In this document: piece by piece, positions 4,938 through 6,221 of the stretch
Layout of the letters: every line of letters starts with the position of its first letter
Numbering within the stretch: position 1 is the stretch's first letter
Assembly: GCA_021604885.1 (NCBI GenBank)
Contig: BQJV01000209.1
Coordinates: 1-6,221, forward strand
Direction: 5' to 3'
Source of the DNA: Acidimicrobiales bacterium
GTDB lineage: Bacteria; Actinomycetota; Acidimicrobiia; Acidimicrobiales; Aldehydirespiratoraceae
DNA length: 6,221 nt
Translations under genes and position numbers: made by a program
The notes under the pieces: generated by a model
Told to the model about the DNA's origin: nothing
What the model saw: only the letters and a program-made list of their open reading frames with translations
Database searches by the model: none

Positions 4938-6221
4938 ATGGCTGATCTGCAGATCAACACCGACGAGATCACCGCCGCCCTGAGGGCGAACCTGGAAGGG
5001 TTCTCCCCGTCGGTCGAACAGACCACGGTGGGCCGCGTGCTCGAGGTCGGCGACGGCATCGCCCGCGTCTCGGGTCTCCCCGACGCCGCAGTGAACGAGA
5101 TGCTCCGGTTCGAGAACGGCCTCATCGGCCTGGCGCTCAACCTGGACGAGGACTCCATCGGCGCCGTGGTCCTCGGCGACGTGGAAGGCATTGAGGAAGG
5201 TCAGACCGTGGTCGCCACGGGCGACATCCTCTCGGTGCCGGTCGGCGACGGCCTCCTCGGTCGCGTCGTCAACCCGCTCGGCGAGCCGATCGACGGCAAG
5301 GGCGCGCTCACCAACGTCCAACCCCGCCGCATGGAGATCCAGGCCCCCGGCATCACGGGTCGCAAGCCCGTGCACGAGCCGATGCAGACCGGCATCAAGG
5401 CGATCGACTCGCTCATCCCGGTCGGCCGTGGCCAGCGCGAGCTCATCATCGGCGACCGCAAGACCGGCAAGACCACCATCGCCCTCGACACGATCCTGAA
5501 CCAGAAGGGTCTCGGGGTGAAGTGCATCTATGTGGCGATCGGCCAGAAGGCCTCCACGGTCGCCCAGTCCGTCGCCACGCTCGAAGAGCTCGGCGCGATG
5601 GAGTACACCACCGTCGTGGTCGCCCCGGCGTCCGATCCGGCACCGTTCAAGTTCCTCGCTCCCTACGGCGGCTGCGCCATGGGCCAGCACTGGATGGAGA
5701 ACGGTGAGCACTCGCTCATCATCTACGACGACCTCTCGAAGCAGGCCGAGGCCTACCGCCAGGTGTCGCTGCTGCTGCGTCGTCCGCCGGGGCGCGAGGC
5801 CTTCCCCGGCGACGTCTTCTACCTGCACTCCCGTCTGCTCGAGCGGGCCGCCAAGCTCTCCGACGAGCTCGGCGCCGGTTCACTCACCGCCCTCCCGATC
5901 ATCGAGACGAAGGCCGGCGACGTGTCGGCGTTCATCCCGACCAACGTGATCTCGATCACCGACGGTCAGATCTTCCTGCAGGACGACCTCTTCAAGTCCG
6001 GTATCCGTCCGGCTGTCGACGTCGGCATCTCGGTGTCCCGCGTGGGTGGTGCGGCGCAGGTGAAGGCCATGAAGACCGCGACCGGCACGCCCAAGGGCGA
6101 CCTTGCGCAGTTCCGCGAGCTCGAGGCGTTCGCCGCCTTCGGTTCGGACCTCGACGCCGTGTCCAAGGCGCAGCTCGAGCGGGGCTACCGCCTCACCGAG
6201 CTGCTGAAGCAGGGCGTCAAC
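4938..6221 (+). CDS. atpA: ATP synthase F1 subunit alpha, 3' end beyond the window
   Basis: The first 428 codons of an expected 510-550; the frame is open to the last base. Alpha forms the head with beta and binds non-catalytic nucleotide. Visible: the N-terminal beta-barrel domain (about 27-98, with GRVLEVGDGIARVSGLP), the Walker A P-loop GDRKTGKTT (172-180, K178), YVAIGQKAS in the nucleotide domain, LIIYDDLSKQAEAYR (Walker B region), RRPPGREAFPGDVFYLHSRL, PTNVISITDGQIFL, and SVSRVGGAA with R368, equivalent to the E. coli alphaR376 arginine finger. The sequence ends early in the C-terminal helical domain (AQLERGYRLTELLKQGVN). Lys175 in the P-loop replaces the E. coli Gln, as I remember it in mycobacterial alpha. 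The nearest purine tract, AGAGAGAGA (4918-4926), is 11 nt from the ATG, a longer spacing than for the other genes. Confidence 0.97.
   Translation, partial: MADLQINTDEITAALRANLEGFSPSVEQTTVGRVLEVGDGIARVSGLPDAAVNEMLRFENGLIGLALNLDEDSIGAVVLGDVEGIEEGQTVVATGDILSVPVGDGLLGRVVNPLGEPIDGKGALTNVQPRRMEIQAPGITGRKPVHEPMQTGIKAIDSLIPVGRGQRELIIGDRKTGKTTIALDTILNQKGLGVKCIYVAIGQKASTVAQSVATLEELGAMEYTTVVVAPASDPAPFKFLAPYGGCAMGQHWMENGEHSLIIYDDLSKQAEAYRQVSLLLRRPPGREAFPGDVFYLHSRLLERAAKLSDELGAGSLTALPIIETKAGDVSAFIPTNVISITDGQIFLQDDLFKSGIRPAVDVGISVSRVGGAAQVKAMKTATGTPKGDLAQFRELEAFAAFGSDLDAVSKAQLERGYRLTELLKQGVN

Noticed and set aside
5451..5477. Lysine in place of glutamine in the alpha P-loop (GDRKTGKTT)
   Set aside because: It differs from E. 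coli (GDRQTGKT), but as I recall mycobacterial alpha subunits have the same lysine, so it is a lineage trait and supports an actinobacterial origin.
4884..5828. 314-codon - strand open frame opposite atpA
   Set aside because: It lies against highly conserved alpha-subunit coding sequence and its product resembles no known family.
1..6221. Search for CRISPR arrays, insertion sequences, tRNA/rRNA genes and riboswitches
   Set aside because: No direct-repeat array, terminal inverted repeats with a transposase, tRNA-like cloverleaf or known riboswitch signature was seen. No gap between genes exceeds 147 nt.

Overview
This window is GC-rich and bacterial. Its main content is the 5' two-thirds of an F1Fo ATP synthase operon on the + strand, running off the right edge inside the alpha-subunit gene. 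The alpha subunit has the P-loop GDRKTGKTT and the segment IIETKAGD, which also occur in actinobacterial (for example mycobacterial) alpha subunits as I remember them. There is no b-delta fusion, and two separate b-type genes are present. I therefore infer an actinobacterium outside the mycobacterial/corynebacterial branch, possibly Acidimicrobiia; the class is a guess.

Left part (1-1168, - strand). The window opens with the 5' end of a gene read leftwards (start GTG at 172, cut by the window edge). Its product is not identified with confidence. Its promoter region holds a perfect match to the Gram-positive LexA/SOS operator, CGAACACACGTTCG at 220-233, inside the spacer of a plausible promoter. 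Directly upstream on the same strand is a complete family-2 glycosyltransferase of the rhamnosyltransferase type (248-1168), probably for cell-surface polysaccharide.

Divergent control region (1169-1315). It carries a candidate promoter for the ATP synthase operon (TTGCCT-17-TAGGTT) and, abutting its -10, a near-consensus CRP-family site (TGTGA-N6-TCACG). A small GC hairpin precedes the first ribosome binding site.

Right part (1316-6221, + strand). The order is atpZ-like, atpI-like, atpB (a), atpE (c), b' (atpF-like), b (atpF), atpH (delta), atpA (alpha, first 428 codons). The first three genes overlap by GTGA and are probably translationally coupled. The longest gap inside the operon is the 68-nt, nearly G-free leader before atpE, whose product is needed in many copies. 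The accessory proteins AtpZ and AtpI are membrane proteins associated with assembly or Mg2+ supply. Subunits a and c form the proton path, b'/b plus delta form the stator, and alpha belongs to the catalytic head. Gamma, beta and epsilon are expected just beyond the right edge.

Most of the window is a conventional housekeeping operon and I see no wholly new system. The points most worth a second look are the LexA box with its unidentified gene, the CRP-like site on the ATP synthase promoter, the tandem b genes, and the extended N-terminus of subunit c.
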